This document shows positions 44,098 to 52,333 of a stretch of DNA of 64,000 nucleotides, one piece after another. Positions within the stretch are counted from its first letter, which is position 1. Each line of letters starts with the position of its first letter. Made by a program: the position numbers and the translations under genes. Location: positions 682,001 through 746,000 of the forward strand of contig NZ_JAULRT010000052.1 in assembly GCF_030518215.1 (NCBI RefSeq), given 5' to 3'. Source of the stretch: Gilvimarinus algae (lineage in GTDB: Bacteria; Pseudomonadota; Gammaproteobacteria; Pseudomonadales; Cellvibrionaceae). A model generated the notes under the pieces. The model had not been told where the DNA came from. It did no database searches and was given only the letters and a program-made list of their open reading frames with translations.

Positions 44098-46452
44098 TTA
44101 ACGCAGGTTAATAATGGTCTGAGTGGTCTGGTTGGCCGTTTCAATGGTCTTGGCGCTCGCCTGGAAATTGCGCTGGGCAATGATCAGGTTCACCAATTGC
44201 GCCGACAAATCCACATTCGACTCTTCCAAAGCGCCGGAGTTAATGCTGCCAAGAGACGCCGAACCAGGTGTGCCAATCACAGCCTCGCCGGTATCGGCCG
44301 TCTGAGCCCACATGGTATCGCCAACGGGCTTGAGTGCTTCGACGTTGTTGAAGTTGGCAAGGGCAACCTGACCGAGAATCTGCGCTTCGCCGTTGGTAAA
44401 GCGAGCGAAGATAATGCCGCTGTCACTGACATCGAGTCCTGCCAGTCGGCCCGTGGTGTAGCCGTTCTGATCCTGAGCCTCCACACCGAACTCTTCGCCG
44501 TACTGGGTAGTGCCTTCCAGAGAGATGGCAAAGTTTGAACTCGAAGGTGGCTCAGGCACAGGGATCACCCCGCCTTGCAGCACATTCTGTGGGCCCAGAG
44601 CGCCGATTTGGTCACCATTAGCGTCGCGCGGCACCCAGTTGGAGATCAACATGCTGTCCGTGAGGGACTCATTCAGAGTACCGTCTTCGTTAAAGTGCAC
44701 GTTATAGGATGCCATAGTCGCCTCGGTGTTTTGTGGCGAGGGCAAGGTCGGATCTGGGTCGCCCACGTTCTGACCGTCTATCTGTACATACATCAACCAG
44801 TGATTGGGTGATGTAGACGGATCCATCGGGTCAAAAGGCTGCTTGACGAAGTACTGGGTCATAATATGCGGATTGCCCAGACTGTCGTAAATCGTGGTGG
44901 AGTTGCCGTGGTTGTAAGTGGCCTGATCATTGGGATCAAATTGGTTGATCGGCACATCGGTGAAACTGGTGGCGGTCAGGGGTGCAAACAAGTTCCCCAC
45001 CGCCGGCGTGCTGCTGGCCACAGAGAAACCCTCTTCCATCACAATGGAGACTTCGCCGCCAACCACCAAGCCGTCTGTGGTGCTCGACAGGTTTTGCACA
45101 CCGGTGCCGCTGCGGCCAATCACATCAATGACCCCCGCCGTGGGGTTGACGTCGCCGTCAAACCCAAAGCTGAGATCGGTACCCACGGCCGAGCTGATCA
45201 CCAAATCGCCGGCAACATTCACATCGGCGGTAATGCCCGGTAGGGTCGAGGTGGAGAGCGCGTTGATTTCCGCCTCGAGCCCAGCCAAAGTGGTGGAGCT
45301 CAACAACACGCCGTTCAGCGTCAGGTTGCCGTTGGTATTGTCAAATGTACCGGCCTGAATGCTGGCCTCGGTGGTGGCGCTGGCCGTTACCCCGGCCAGA
45401 GAATTGAGCTCAGAGGCGATTTGCGCGGCGGAGGAGCCGGCATCGGAGGTGAAAGTCACAATGCCGCCATTGGGCCCTTCAATTTCGAGGGTTTGCGGGA
45501 CATAGCCGTTGTCCACGGCAGGAATACCGGCAACGGCCGCCGGCGCACCACCAAGTGCGGTAGACAAGGCGTTTGCCCCGGTGACGTTGGCGATGGTGAT
45601 GTCACTCGACACACCTTCGTTAATGTCACGCAGCTCGAGGTTCCCGCCATTGGCGATAGCCTGCACATTGATGGGCGTTGCACTGCCGAAAATGGCGCTG
45701 TTGATCAGGTTCGCCACATCCTGCAGAGAGTTGGCGGTTGAAGAATCCAGGGTCACCGTAATGGTGCCGTTACCCGACGCCGGTAGCGAGCCTGTCAGGG
45801 TCAAATCAAAGGTAGTCGGGTTAGTGGCAAAATCCACCGGCACCGCCACCGCGCCCAAATTGACCGTCGTGGTAGTGGAATCGCTCTGACCTACCTGAGC
45901 AACGCCTACAGCCGCACCATCGGTCGCGAAACTCGTACCCACGGACTCTAGCACAGACTCGGTTGCATCAAGGTTGACCGACAAGTCAACTCCGGTTGTT
46001 TGGCGCGGGGCCTGGGTGCTGACGTCAACTTGCAGATCACTGATGATACCGCTGACATTGCCATTGGCGTCTGCCGCATAGCCCTGCAGGTTGCCTCCGG
46101 TGTTAGAGACAATGTAACCATCGCTGTCCAGGCCAAAGGCTCCGGCGCGCGTATACAACTGATCCCCCTCGTTGCTGATCACAAAAAAGCCCGAACCGTT
46201 TACCGCCAGATCCAGCTGGTTGTCGGTAAAGTTGAGGTTACCCTGGTTGAACTGCTGGCGAATCATTTGCAGATTCACACCACTACCGGGCGTATTCGAA
46301 CCGCCCCCCAACAGGGAGCTGGCGTACACATCACCAAATTCCGCACGGGAGGCTTTGAAGCCAGTGGTACTGGCGTTGGCGATGTTGTTACCGGTCACCT
46401 TAAGATCGGCGTTAGCGGCCCGAATGCCGCTCAGGGCTGTGTTAAAAGGCAT
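44098..46452 (-). CDS. flgE: Flagellar hook protein FlgE (long form)
   Basis: FlgE is the hook subunit. The 784-residue protein has the conserved N-terminus (MPFNTALSGIRAANADLKVT, NNIANASTTGFKASRAEFGD) and C-terminus (GSINSGALEESNVDLSAQLV, NLIIAQRNFQASAKTIETAN). The middle, from about residue 170 to 560, is an extended Thr/Ser/Asn/Gly-rich beta region, about twice the length of the standard 400-residue hook protein. The end of that region (YNHGNSTTIYDSLGNPHIMT) resumes the family pattern. It is 55 bp downstream of flgD. ATG at 46452. Confidence 0.96.
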   Translation of the reverse strand: MPFNTALSGIRAANADLKVTGNNIANASTTGFKASRAEFGDVYASSLLGGGSNTPGSGVNLQMIRQQFNQGNLNFTDNQLDLAVNGSGFFVISNEGDQLYTRAGAFGLDSDGYIVSNTGGNLQGYAADANGNVSGIISDLQVDVSTQAPRQTTGVDLSVNLDATESVLESVGTSFATDGAAVGVAQVGQSDSTTTTVNLGAVAVPVDFATNPTTFDLTLTGSLPASGNGTITVTLDSSTANSLQDVANLINSAIFGSATPINVQAIANGGNLELRDINEGVSSDITIANVTGANALSTALGGAPAAVAGIPAVDNGYVPQTLEIEGPNGGIVTFTSDAGSSAAQIASELNSLAGVTASATTEASIQAGTFDNTNGNLTLNGVLLSSTTLAGLEAEINALSTSTLPGITADVNVAGDLVISSAVGTDLSFGFDGDVNPTAGVIDVIGRSGTGVQNLSSTTDGLVVGGEVSIVMEEGFSVASSTPAVGNLFAPLTATSFTDVPINQFDPNDQATYNHGNSTTIYDSLGNPHIMTQYFVKQPFDPMDPSTSPNHWLMYVQIDGQNVGDPDPTLPSPQNTEATMASYNVHFNEDGTLNESLTDSMLISNWVPRDANGDQIGALGPQNVLQGGVIPVPEPPSSSNFAISLEGTTQYGEEFGVEAQDQNGYTTGRLAGLDVSDSGIIFARFTNGEAQILGQVALANFNNVEALKPVGDTMWAQTADTGEAVIGTPGSASLGSINSGALEESNVDLSAQLVNLIIAQRNFQASAKTIETANQTTQTIINLR

Positions 46453-46507
46453 TGTGCGCTTCTCCTCATCAGGGCGTGCCGCCGGCAGCCTGTTGTATGT
46501 TGTTAAC

Positions 46508-47227
46508 TCAATTAAACTGCGTAATGTCGCCGATGTTCACGGCACCCACACCGGCAAGATTGAGAATAATCTCGCCGTTATTGCCCAGGGTCACGCTGTT
46601 AACGTTGGCACTGAGCGAGGTATCGAGCTGCTCTGACTGGCCATCAATCAGAGCGTTGACTTCAAAGCGGTACTCGCCCGGCGGCAGGGGTTCCTCACCT
46701 GCGCTCCAGTCCAGTAGCTCGCCGTTAACCTCCATAAACTGGCCATCCCAACGAAACACCACTTCGCCCTCCTCTTGCAGACCAAGTGGTACAGAACCCA
46801 CCAGAGAACCGGCATCATCGTAAATACTCACGCTCATTTTGCTGGTGGTCTGCTCCAGCTGGACCGAGCCGGCCACAATACCGCCGGGCGTCAACATCGT
46901 GGTGTCCGTCGGCACCGACACAGAACGGCCCACCAGGCTTGATGCCTGCAAAGCCTGGTTTGACATAAAGCTGCCACTGAAGGACTCAAACTGACTGTTC
47001 AAACGCTCGAGCCCTTCCACCGAACTGAACTGCGCCAACTGCGCAATGAAGTCGGTGTTCTCTTGGGGATTGAGCGGATCCTGGTTGTTCATCTGAGTGA
47101 TCATCAACTCCAAAAACGCGGACTGACCCAGCTCATTGCTCTTTTTTTCAGGCTCTTTGTTCGAGATGCTAAAGTTGCTGAGAATATTGGCAGCGGCGTT
47201 GCCATCATTGCTGACTTGGGTGGTCAT
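46508..47227 (-). CDS. flgD: Hook cap / basal-body rod modification protein FlgD
   Basis: FlgD is the hook cap that guides FlgE assembly. The 239-residue protein has the N-terminal motif QSAFLELMITQMNNQDPLNP, then AQLAQFSSVEGLERLNSQFE, a FlgD Ig-like domain (SVYDDAGSL-type SVSIYDDAGSLVGSVPLG), and a closing FlgD domain. It is between flgC (10 bp) and flgE. ATG at 47227. Confidence 0.95.
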   Translation of the reverse strand: MTTQVSNDGNAAANILSNFSISNKEPEKKSNELGQSAFLELMITQMNNQDPLNPQENTDFIAQLAQFSSVEGLERLNSQFESFSGSFMSNQALQASSLVGRSVSVPTDTTMLTPGGIVAGSVQLEQTTSKMSVSIYDDAGSLVGSVPLGLQEEGEVVFRWDGQFMEVNGELLDWSAGEEPLPPGEYRFEVNALIDGQSEQLDTSLSANVNSVTLGNNGEIILNLAGVGAVNIGDITQFN

Positions 47228-47237
47228 GCCTTTGGCC

Positions 47238-47684
47238 TCACTGTCCGAGCGTCAGAACGCGCTGCGCCATTTGCTTGGCGGCGTTCATCACTTCTACATT
47301 GACTTGAAAAGAACGGGAGGCGGAAATCATGTTGGTCATTTCCTCCACCACATTCACGTTGGGGTAGAACACATAACCCTCTTCATTGGCCAGAGGGTGA
47401 TCCGGCTCATAGCGCTGCTCATAGGGTGCATCGCTTTCCACCACACCCAGAACCTGAACGCCGGCACTAGCGCGTCGATCGGCGCCGTCAATGGCTGAGA
47501 AGCCCGAGCCATTCATCGCATCGCGGGCAACAGCGGCAAAAACCGGCTGGCGTGAGCGGTAGACATCGCCGGCGCTCGAACTGGCGGACTGGGCATTGGC
47601 CAGGTTGCTGGCAGTGGTATTGAGGCGCAGACTCTGCGCGTTCATGCCGGAACCGGCCACATCAAAAATCGTATTCAGTGCCAT
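47238..47684 (-). CDS. flgC: Proximal rod protein FlgC
   Basis: FlgC is a proximal rod component. The 148-residue protein has the N-terminal motif NAQSLRLNTTASNLANAQSA and the C-terminal block YPNVNVVEEMTNMISASRSF plus QVNVEVMNAAKQMAQRVLTL. Length is typical (134-150). It lies 11 bp after flgB and 10 bp before flgD. ATG at 47684. Confidence 0.96.
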   Translation of the reverse strand: MALNTIFDVAGSGMNAQSLRLNTTASNLANAQSASSSAGDVYRSRQPVFAAVARDAMNGSGFSAIDGADRRASAGVQVLGVVESDAPYEQRYEPDHPLANEEGYVFYPNVNVVEEMTNMISASRSFQVNVEVMNAAKQMAQRVLTLGQ

Positions 47685-47695
47685 ATCCGCTTCTC

Positions 47696-48097
47696 CTACT
47701 GACCGGTAAGGGCTTTGCTCAAGCCCTTGAATTTACTGTTCAACATCATGAAACTCGCCTGGAAATCCAGAGCATTTTTCATGAATTCGGCGTGTTCGAT
47801 CTGATCTTCCACGGTATTGCCATCGAGAGATGGCTGCTGCGGCGTGCGGTATTTAAGACTCTGGTCCATCCCCGAGGCCGCATAGGCATTGAGATGACGG
47901 CTGGAGGTTTTGTTTAGGCCGACGCCTGTCTGGCTGGCTGATTGCGACGCCATCACTGAGCTGAAATCCATATCCCGCGCCTTAAAACCGGGGGTGTCGG
48001 AATTCGCCAGGTTATTGGCCAACACCTCAGCACGGCGCGAGCGCAGCTTGAGTGCCGGCTCGTGAATACCCAGTGCGTCATTAAAGGAAATTGCCAT
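47696..48097 (-). CDS. flgB: Proximal rod protein FlgB
   Basis: FlgB is the first rod protein outward of FliE. The 133-residue protein has the N-terminal motif SRRAEVLANNLANSDTPGFK and a C-terminal TVEDQIEHAEFMKNALDFQA. Start choice: ATG at 48097 (MAISFNDALG); a TTG five codons upstream exists but is less likely. It opens the flgBCDE operon, with a sigma-54 promoter about 40 bp upstream. Confidence 0.96.
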   Translation of the reverse strand: MAISFNDALGIHEPALKLRSRRAEVLANNLANSDTPGFKARDMDFSSVMASQSASQTGVGLNKTSSRHLNAYAASGMDQSLKYRTPQQPSLDGNTVEDQIEHAEFMKNALDFQASFMMLNSKFKGLSKALTGQ

Positions 48098-48135
48098 GTC
48101 TTTGCCTGCCAATCACAGTGTGTTTACAGGCTTAA

Positions 48136-48151
48136 AGCATAGGCTGTGCCA
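48136..48151 (-). promoter_or_regulatory. Sigma-54 promoter of flgB
   Basis: Minus-strand TGGCAC-AGCCT-ATGCT: perfect -24 and one mismatch in the -12 (ATGC for TTGC), correct spacing. It lies 39 bp upstream of the flgB start, in the gap after cheR. Confidence 0.75.
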
Positions 48152-48262
48152 AGAAGCAGACGAACCGGTAACCGAATGATTTTTAAAGACTTTTAATCGA
48201 TAGAAGCTGAAGGAACGGTGACAGTGAGGAGTTTGAAGAGGCTCAAACGGCAAGTCATTTCC

Positions 48263-48290
48263 GCCTTTGCCGCCGACTGGCGGCAAAGGC
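48263..48290 (-). terminator. Hairpin after cheR
   Basis: Perfect 12-bp stem GCCTTTGCCGCC / GGCGGCAAAGGC with a 4-base loop, starting one base past the cheR stop. The minus-strand flank (GGAAATGAC) has no T-tract, so it may work as a Rho-assisted or 3'-stabilising element. Confidence 0.6.
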
Positions 48291-48291
48291 T

Positions 48292-49152
48292 TTAAATGGC
48301 CCGATAGAGGATACCGGGCTCGCAGCGCACCATTTCGAAAAGGCTGGCGGCCTGCCCCACCCCTTCCGATGAGCCGAGAAACAGAACCCCACCGGGCTTG
48401 AGGCAGCCGTGGATTTTCTGCAGTATTTTGAGCTTGAGTTCGGCGTTAAAGTAAATCAGCACATTGCGGCAGAAAACGATATCGAAGCGCCCGAGCGCGG
48501 CGTAGGAATCGAGCAAGTTCAGTGCCCTGAATTCAATGCGCTCTCGCAATAAGGGCTTAACGCGCCAGCGGTTCTCATCCAGCGGGTCAAAAAACTGGTC
48601 GCGCCGCTCCGCGGAAAGACCCCGCATCACCGATAGCCGGTCATAGATGCCTTCCCGCGCCTGATCAAGCACTATGGAGGACAAATCAGTGGCCACTACC
48701 TGAACCGGACGGGCCAAAGTCCCCATGGCTTTGCGCTTGTATTCCTCAATCGCCATACTCAGCGAGAAAGGCTCCTGACCCGAAGAGCAGGCGGCAGACC
48801 AGATACGTACCGGGCCAAACATTTTGTTTGCCGGCAGCATCAATTCGGGCAGCAGCTTGCTTTTTAAATGCTCAAAAGGATAACCATCGCGAAACCAAAA
48901 GGTTTCATTGGTCGTCATCACATCGATGACCTGATCGCGCAAGCGGCGATTGGTGTTTTTCTTGAGTGCGGCAATCAGCTCGCTGAAGGAGTGCAAGCCG
49001 TGCTCGTCCAGCAGCCTGCGCACCCGGTTTGTCACCAGATACTGCTTGTTTTCCCCCAGGGCAATACCGCAGGCGTCCTGCAGAAACTGGCGAAAGTGAT
49101 CAAACTCCGCCTGTTCGAGGCTTTGTGTTGCGCCCTTAGATTGGCTATTCAT
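48292..49152 (-). CDS. cheR: Chemotaxis protein methyltransferase CheR
   Basis: CheR methylates glutamates of chemoreceptors with S-adenosylmethionine. The 286-residue protein has the N-terminal helical CheR domain (FLQDACGIALGENKQYLVTN, RVRRLLDEHG) and the C-terminal methyltransferase (PVRIWSAACSSGQEPFSLSM, FDIVFCRNVLIYFN, CLKPGGVLFLGSSEG). It follows cheV by 74 bp in the same direction; a hairpin directly follows its stop. In Pseudomonas the cheV-cheR pair is also next to flgA. ATG at 49152. Confidence 0.97.
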   Translation of the reverse strand: MNSQSKGATQSLEQAEFDHFRQFLQDACGIALGENKQYLVTNRVRRLLDEHGLHSFSELIAALKKNTNRRLRDQVIDVMTTNETFWFRDGYPFEHLKSKLLPELMLPANKMFGPVRIWSAACSSGQEPFSLSMAIEEYKRKAMGTLARPVQVVATDLSSIVLDQAREGIYDRLSVMRGLSAERRDQFFDPLDENRWRVKPLLRERIEFRALNLLDSYAALGRFDIVFCRNVLIYFNAELKLKILQKIHGCLKPGGVLFLGSSEGVGQAASLFEMVRCEPGILYRAI

Positions 49153-49226
49153 ACCCTTCCTTACATCGCGAACGAGTCAAACCGCGGCTATAACTTACAT
49201 TAGCTAGGCGGGTTATGTCATTGTAT

Positions 49227-50180
49227 TTATTCATTTTCTGACAAAAGATCTTCACCAGTAATGGCTAAGACCCGGTCATTGACCCGTTTGGCCAGCTCAT
49301 CGGGATGGAACTTGGCCAAAAAATCGTCAGCCCCCACCTTTTTCACCATAGCCGCGTTGAACACACCGCTTAATGATGTGTGAAGGATGATAAACATGTC
49401 CTTCAGCTTAGGGTCCGCCCTCACCTCAGCGGTAAAGGTATAGCCATCCATTTCCGGCATCTCAATGTCGGAAATGATCATAATCAATTCATTGTAGGGG
49501 TCCTGACCATCGGCAATGATCGAGCGTAAATAATCAATGGCTTCGCGCCCATCCTTTTTCAAAGTGGTGCGAATACCCATGGACTCGACCACGCGCTGGA
49601 TTTGCTTGCGCGCGATGGTGGAGTCGTCGACGATCAACACCTGCTTTTTCACCACCCGCTCGCTCAGACCATCCTCAACCACGCCCGCGCTGATGGTTTC
49701 ATTAACCGGTGAGACTTCGGCGAGGATTTTCTCCACATCGACGATTTCCACCAGCTTATTGTCCACCTCGGTCACCGCCGTCAAATAGTGTTCTTTGCCA
49801 GCGCCCTTCGGCGGCGGATGAATATCGCCCCAGTTCATATTGACGATTCGCTCGACAGCACGCACAAGAAAGCCCTGTAGGGTGCGGTTGTATTCGGTGA
49901 TGATGACAAAGCACTCGTGAATGTCTTCCAAAGGACGCCGGCCGATGGCCTGGTTCATATCGAGAATCGGTATGGTTCCGCCGCGGATATGGGCCACTCC
50001 GCGCACCACGCCACTGCGTCCTGGGATCTCATTAAGCTTGGGACACTGCAGCACTTCTTTGACCTTGAACACGTTAATGCCATAGAGCTGCTGGCCCGCC
50101 AGGCGAAACAACAACAACTCCAGGCGGTTCTGCCCCACCAGTTGGGTTCGTTGGTTGACACTATCCAGTACACCCGCCAT
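49227..50180 (-). CDS. cheV: Chemotaxis coupling/receiver protein CheV
   Basis: CheV is a CheW-like adaptor fused to a receiver and tunes receptor-kinase coupling. The 317-residue protein has an N-terminal CheW domain (residues about 15-155, with LELLLFRLAGQQLYGINVFK, VKEVLQCPKLNEIPGRSGVV) and a C-terminal receiver (VLIVDDSTIARKQIQRVVES, phospho-Asp in MIISDIEMPEMDGYTF, Lys in DDFLAKFHPDELAKRV). The gene is divergent from flgA with a 236-bp gap. ATG at 50180. Confidence 0.96.
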   Translation of the reverse strand: MAGVLDSVNQRTQLVGQNRLELLLFRLAGQQLYGINVFKVKEVLQCPKLNEIPGRSGVVRGVAHIRGGTIPILDMNQAIGRRPLEDIHECFVIITEYNRTLQGFLVRAVERIVNMNWGDIHPPPKGAGKEHYLTAVTEVDNKLVEIVDVEKILAEVSPVNETISAGVVEDGLSERVVKKQVLIVDDSTIARKQIQRVVESMGIRTTLKKDGREAIDYLRSIIADGQDPYNELIMIISDIEMPEMDGYTFTAEVRADPKLKDMFIILHTSLSGVFNAAMVKKVGADDFLAKFHPDELAKRVNDRVLAITGEDLLSENE

Positions 50181-50416
50181 ACCGAGCCTCTCATTATCAA
50201 CAGGTACTTTTATTTGCTAGGCCCCTACTGGGGCTTGTTCACTCGATCCGGCGAACGGCACCGAGATTCATCCTATTGCTTACAAACCTCTCCACCGGCC
50301 TGAAGCAAAGGGCATAGTCCTTGCTTTAACTCTCTTCAGAAGGTGTTAACGGCTGAAATTTGACGATATTTAGCGCAAAACTCAACAGCCTGCTCCTGCT
50401 ATTAGGATAGGACACT

Positions 50417-51124
50417 ATGAAGCAACTACGTAATCTTTGCGTAATTTTATTCGTTTGTGCGCTCGCCCCCAATGTCTTGGCCCAAAGCGCCGCCTGGCAG
50501 GGCCTGGATGAGTTACGCACTAAAGCAGCAAACTACCTGCGTGAGCAGTATAGCGGCCTGTCAGACAGGGTGGAGATTCAGGTCAATCCGCTGGACGCGC
50601 GCCTGCGCCTTGCCCAGTGCAGTGAGCACTTGGCCTTTGATGTGCGTGACCTGACCGGTGATGGTGGCTCGGTCAGCGTCGAGGCCCGCTGCACTGGCGC
50701 TACGCCCTGGAAGATCTACTTAGGCGCTCAGGTAGAGATATACCGTCAGATTCTTGTCGCAGCCGGCCCCCTGAGCCGCGGCGATATCCTTGAGGCGTCG
50801 GACCTGTCCATGATTGAGGCACCGAGTTCCACGCTCCGTTCGGGCTATTATACGCAGCCCGAACAAATTATCGGCCAGCAGCTACGCCGCGCTGTGGACG
50901 TTCGCGAGCCCCTGCGCCCAGCGCTGGTAGAGGAGCCTCTAGCGATAGCGAGAGGTGATATTGTGACTCTGGAGTCGGGCAGCGGCGCCATTGTTGTCGC
51001 GACCCGGGCAGAGGCGCTCGCCAACGGCCGGGTCGGTGAACAAATACGCGTGCGCAACCTTGCCTCAGAGCGGGTAATTCGGGGCCGGATCGTGGGCGAC
51101 GGGCGGGTCGCGGCTAATTTTTAG
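50417..51124 (+). CDS. flgA: P-ring assembly chaperone FlgA
   Basis: FlgA is a periplasmic chaperone for FlgI. The 235-residue precursor has a signal peptide (MKQLRNLCVILFVCALAPNV, cleavage near VLAQ), an N-terminal domain and the C-terminal SAF domain (AAGPLSRGDILEASDLSMIE, IIGQQLRRAVDVREPLRPAL, GRVGEQIRVRNLASERVIRG). It is transcribed away from cheV and is the first gene of flgA-flgM-flgN. No clear sigma-54 or sigma-28 site is seen directly upstream; a short GC hairpin (GCCCC-TACT-GGGGC, near 50221-50234) lies in the shared gap. Confidence 0.95.
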   Translation: MKQLRNLCVILFVCALAPNVLAQSAAWQGLDELRTKAANYLREQYSGLSDRVEIQVNPLDARLRLAQCSEHLAFDVRDLTGDGGSVSVEARCTGATPWKIYLGAQVEIYRQILVAAGPLSRGDILEASDLSMIEAPSSTLRSGYYTQPEQIIGQQLRRAVDVREPLRPALVEEPLAIARGDIVTLESGSGAIVVATRAEALANGRVGEQIRVRNLASERVIRGRIVGDGRVAANF

Positions 51125-51176
51125 CCGACCTCATCCCTAACAATGACCAAAGTCACAAAAAACCGGGAAAAAGCAT

Positions 51177-51203
51177 TAAAGTTATACAAGGCCGGGCCGA
51201 TAG
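51177..51203 (+). promoter_or_regulatory. Sigma-28 promoter of flgM
   Basis: TAAA-N15-GCCGATAG, one mismatch at the last base of the FliA consensus TAAA-N15-GCCGATAA; the -35 reads TAAAGTTA. It lies 80 bp upstream of the flgM ATG, giving FliA-dependent (autoregulated) flgM-flgN expression. Confidence 0.85.
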
Positions 51204-51282
51204 CAGATACGCGGGAGCTGCATTCGCAGCCGCGCTGACACAGGCACCGGCCGCAAGGCCAGCAAACATGTTGGGAATGATT

Positions 51283-51597
51283 ATGGCTATCGACACAAGC
51301 AACACAATGAAACCCGGTGGACCCACCACCGGCCGCAGTGGCTCAACGGCAGCACCGACTCGGACCGACAACAGCAGTCGCAAGCCCGAAACCGCCGCCG
51401 AAGCGCCCAGAGACAGCGTGGTTCTCAGCCAGGAGGCGCAGAGCTTGAGCAAGCTTCAGGAAGCTGTAGAGAACGCACCAGAAGTCAACAGCGAGAAAGT
51501 AGACGCCATTAAGCGGGCCATCGCTGAGGGCCGTTTTGAAATTAACGCCGATCGGCTGGCTGAGGCCATCCTAAGCCAAGACGATTTACTGAATTAA
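51283..51597 (+). CDS. flgM: Anti-sigma-28 factor FlgM
   Basis: FlgM binds FliA and keeps it inactive until it is exported through the finished hook. The 104-residue protein has a disordered Thr/Ser/Pro-rich N-terminal half (start MAIDTSNTMKPGG) and a helical FliA-binding C-terminal half (RDSVVLSQEAQSLSKLQEAV, VDAIKRAIAEGRFEINADRL). Start choice: ATG at 51283 with GGGA six bases upstream; in-frame ATGs at 51268 and 51277 are less well placed. It precedes flgN by 64 bp. Confidence 0.95.
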   Translation: MAIDTSNTMKPGGPTTGRSGSTAAPTRTDNSSRKPETAAEAPRDSVVLSQEAQSLSKLQEAVENAPEVNSEKVDAIKRAIAEGRFEINADRLAEAILSQDDLLN

Positions 51598-51661
51598 TCC
51601 CAGTGCCGCTGTCCGGCCCCCAACTCCGGACGCGCACCTTGCCTACACACCGAGGTGTACT

Positions 51662-52138
51662 ATGTCAGCAAATCCAGCGCTGGTGAGAGAAATGCTCACC
51701 GCCGACCTCAAGGCCGCGCAAGCGCTCTTGGCGCTGTTGCAAAAAGAATCTGAGCTTCTCAAGCATCGCGACCACGGCGCCCTGACCGATCTGATCGAAG
51801 CCAAAACTCAGCATATTGAGTTGTTAAACGCCCACGCCACCGAGCGAAGCGCACTGCTGCAAAGTCTCAATTTGCCCGCTGACAGCAACGGCTGGCAAGC
51901 GTTTATGTCCGGCAATGCACCTCTGCAAGCGCTTCTGCCTCTGTGGCAAGAGCTGCAAGAGTGCATTGCCGAGTGCAAAGCTCTCAACAACATCAACGGT
52001 AAATTAATCGGCCGCTCCCAGCAAACCTTGCAACGGCTGCTTGATCTTGTGCGCGGTAAAACCTCGACGCCTGAACTCTACAACGCCAAAGGCAGCGCCA
52101 CCAATCGCGCTCTTTCCAGCTCCGTCGCCAAAGCCTGA
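51662..52138 (+). CDS. flgN: FlgK/FlgL export chaperone FlgN
   Basis: FlgN is the cytoplasmic chaperone of the hook-filament junction proteins. The 158-residue protein is almost fully helical (ADLKAAQALLALLQKESELL, LIEAKTQHIELLNAHATERS, ECIAECKALNNINGKLIGRS) and has the NNINGKLIGR motif of the family near the C-terminus. GAGGTG precedes the ATG. It is the last gene of the flgA-flgM-flgN run; a possible terminator (52156-52182) and a tRNA-Arg follow. Confidence 0.93.
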   Translation: MSANPALVREMLTADLKAAQALLALLQKESELLKHRDHGALTDLIEAKTQHIELLNAHATERSALLQSLNLPADSNGWQAFMSGNAPLQALLPLWQELQECIAECKALNNINGKLIGRSQQTLQRLLDLVRGKTSTPELYNAKGSATNRALSSSVAKA

Positions 52139-52155
52139 TCACCGCGCTCCGTTCT

Positions 52156-52182
52156 CCTGCCTGCACACTGGTCGCAGGCGGG
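52156..52182 (+). terminator. Possible terminator after flgN
   Basis: Nine-bp stem CCTGCCTGC / GCAGGCGGG (one G-T pair) with a 9-base loop, 17 bp past the flgN stop. The following CTTGGCTTTG is only weakly T-rich. Confidence 0.4.
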
Positions 52183-52241
52183 CTTGGCTTTGAGCGCTAA
52201 AATTTCTACAATGTGCCCGTCGCTCAAATGGGGCGATTTAT

Positions 52242-52318
52242 GCCCCGGTAGCTCAGTAGGATAGAGCAGCCGCCTCCTAAGCGGCAGGTCGGACGTTCAA
52301 ATCGTCTCCGGGGCGCCA
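52242..52318 (+). tRNA. tRNA-Arg (anticodon CCT)
   Basis: A 77-nt cloverleaf: acceptor GCCCCGG/CCGGGGC (7 bp perfect), D stem GCTC/GAGC, anticodon stem GCCGC/GCGGC with loop CTCCTAA giving anticodon CCT (reads AGG), variable AGGTC, T arm GGACG-TTCAAAT-CGTCT (one G-U), discriminator G and encoded CCA (52316-52318). It begins 104 bp after flgN and ends 15 bp before the rsmE start codon. No duplicated 3' end or integrase is seen nearby. Confidence 0.97.
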
Positions 52319-52333
52319 TTTCTCTGTGGACCT

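Noticed and set aside
50256-50270. Sigma-54-like CGGCAC-N5-TTCA upstream of flgA
   Set aside because: The invariant GC of the -12 element is missing (CA instead), and the site is almost 150 bp from the start codon.
52242-52318. tRNA-Arg as an attachment site of an integrated element
   Set aside because: No integrase gene, no duplicated tRNA 3' end and no compositional change follow; the adjacent rsmE is a core gene.
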